Positions 6,670-6,891 of a stretch of DNA of 6,891 nt are shown here, piece after piece. The DNA lies in NCBI GenBank assembly GCA_945983195.1, contig CAMFSS010000109.1:1-6891 (forward strand), given 5' to 3'. The notes under the pieces are model-generated. The model was not told the DNA's origin. It saw nothing but the letters and a program-made list of their open reading frames with translations, and did no database searches. The translations under genes were made by a program, and so were the position numbers. Position 1 is the first letter of the stretch. Each line of letters starts with the position of its first letter. The DNA comes from an uncultured Prevotellaceae bacterium (GTDB lineage Bacteria > Bacteroidota > Bacteroidia > Bacteroidales > Muribaculaceae).

Positions 6670-6802
6670 GCAGAGTGCCAAATTTATTTGAGCACTATGC
6701 TGAGATGCCGCCAAATTTATCTAAAATTTGTGCAAATCGAAAGCAGAGCACAAAATTTATTTTAGTGCTATGCTGAGATGCCGCCAAATTTATATAAAAT
6801 TT
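6650..6802. repeat. tandem array B of the same 73-bp hairpin repeat (two full units plus a 7-bp partial)
   Basis: Units lie at 6650-6722 and 6723-6795, and the next unit begins at 6796-6802 before similarity stops. Hairpin A (6669-6701 and 6742-6774) has inner arms AGTGC/GCACT in the first unit and AGCAC/GTGCT in the second; in the second the next C-G pair is also A-T. Again all three pair changes are compensatory. Hairpin B (6712-6730) is CAAATTT/AAATTTG, where array A has CGGATTT/AAATCCG, so two adjacent base pairs differ in both arms at once. The first unit of this array shares its hairpin A arms with the second unit of array A. The array lies just upstream of the lipoprotein gene and holds no convincing gene. 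Confidence 0.95.
6712..6742 (-). promoter_or_regulatory. second promoter-like copy inside array B
   Basis: The unit junction repeats the geometry of the gene-proximal promoter: TAAATTTG (6719-6712, minus strand), a perfect TAnnTTTG, with TTTC (6742-6739) 19 bases upstream. A transcript from here would begin with the conserved linker and hairpin A of the next unit as leader. The matching junction in array A (5327-5357) reads TAAATCCG, so the box is probably weak or dead there. Confidence 0.45.
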
Positions 6803-6825
6803 TCTTGAACAAGAATGTTTTTTTG

Positions 6826-6891
6826 ATGGATTATTCCTACATTTCCTCTAAGAAAGTTAAGGCCGAGACTGTCTTTGTGAGTGGAAAAGAG
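6826..6891 (+). CDS. possible start of a plus-strand gene, cut by the window edge
   Basis: An ATG at 6826 opens 22 codons (MDYSYISSKKVKAETVFVSGKE) without a stop to the end of the window. Base composition becomes less AT-rich than in the repeat array beside it, which hints at coding sequence. If real, the gene is divergent from the lipoprotein gene. I recognise no family in 22 residues. A minus-strand frame is also open across this stretch, so this is a weak call. Confidence 0.3.
   Translation, partial: MDYSYISSKKVKAETVFVSGKE

Noticed and set aside
5920..6765. Long plus-strand open frame of 281 codons opposite the lipoprotein gene
   Set aside because: It runs antisense to a protein with signal peptide and thioredoxin-like domain and continues into the repeat array; its translation resembles no family.

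Overview
The window looks like chromosomal DNA from a Bacteroidales bacterium. The signs are Bacteroidetes-type proteins (a ParE with the EGDSASGS signature, a ParE-CoaD-S41 peptidase gene row, a TlpA-like lipoprotein), no consistent Shine-Dalgarno sequences, and promoter boxes of the TAnnTTTG type used by the Bacteroidetes primary sigma factor. A gut family such as Muribaculaceae is possible, but I cannot prove it from sequence alone. All recognisable genes lie on the minus strand, so transcription runs from high to low coordinates.

Layout in transcription order: a short open frame on the plus strand enters at the right edge (6826-6891, weak). A 73-bp tandem repeat array (6650-6802) carries the promoter of a thioredoxin-fold lipoprotein gene (5479-6573), which ends in a good intrinsic terminator (5427-5456). 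A second array of the same 73-bp unit (5265-5421) follows and carries the promoter of parE (topoisomerase IV subunit B, 3257-5233). parE overlaps coaD (phosphopantetheine adenylyltransferase). After 67 bp comes a secreted S41 C-terminal processing peptidase, and 43 bp further asd (aspartate-semialdehyde dehydrogenase). parE-coaD-ctp-asd read as one transcription unit of housekeeping functions: chromosome decatenation, coenzyme A synthesis, envelope proteolysis, and the aspartate-family/diaminopimelate pathway.

Two things stand out. First, the 73-bp unit occurs four times in two arrays 1.3 kb apart. It folds into two hairpins, and every arm substitution between copies is matched by a compensating change in the other arm. 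The -7 box of each downstream gene sits exactly in the 73-bp register, so the arrays look like tandemly duplicated promoter/hairpin cassettes. Second, asd is broken by an out-of-frame deletion. The same short stretch of DNA encodes SSRSAG in one frame and VEVQE in the next, which is the scar expected from deletion between two short direct repeats. The damage to a normally essential gene is either real or an assembly error.
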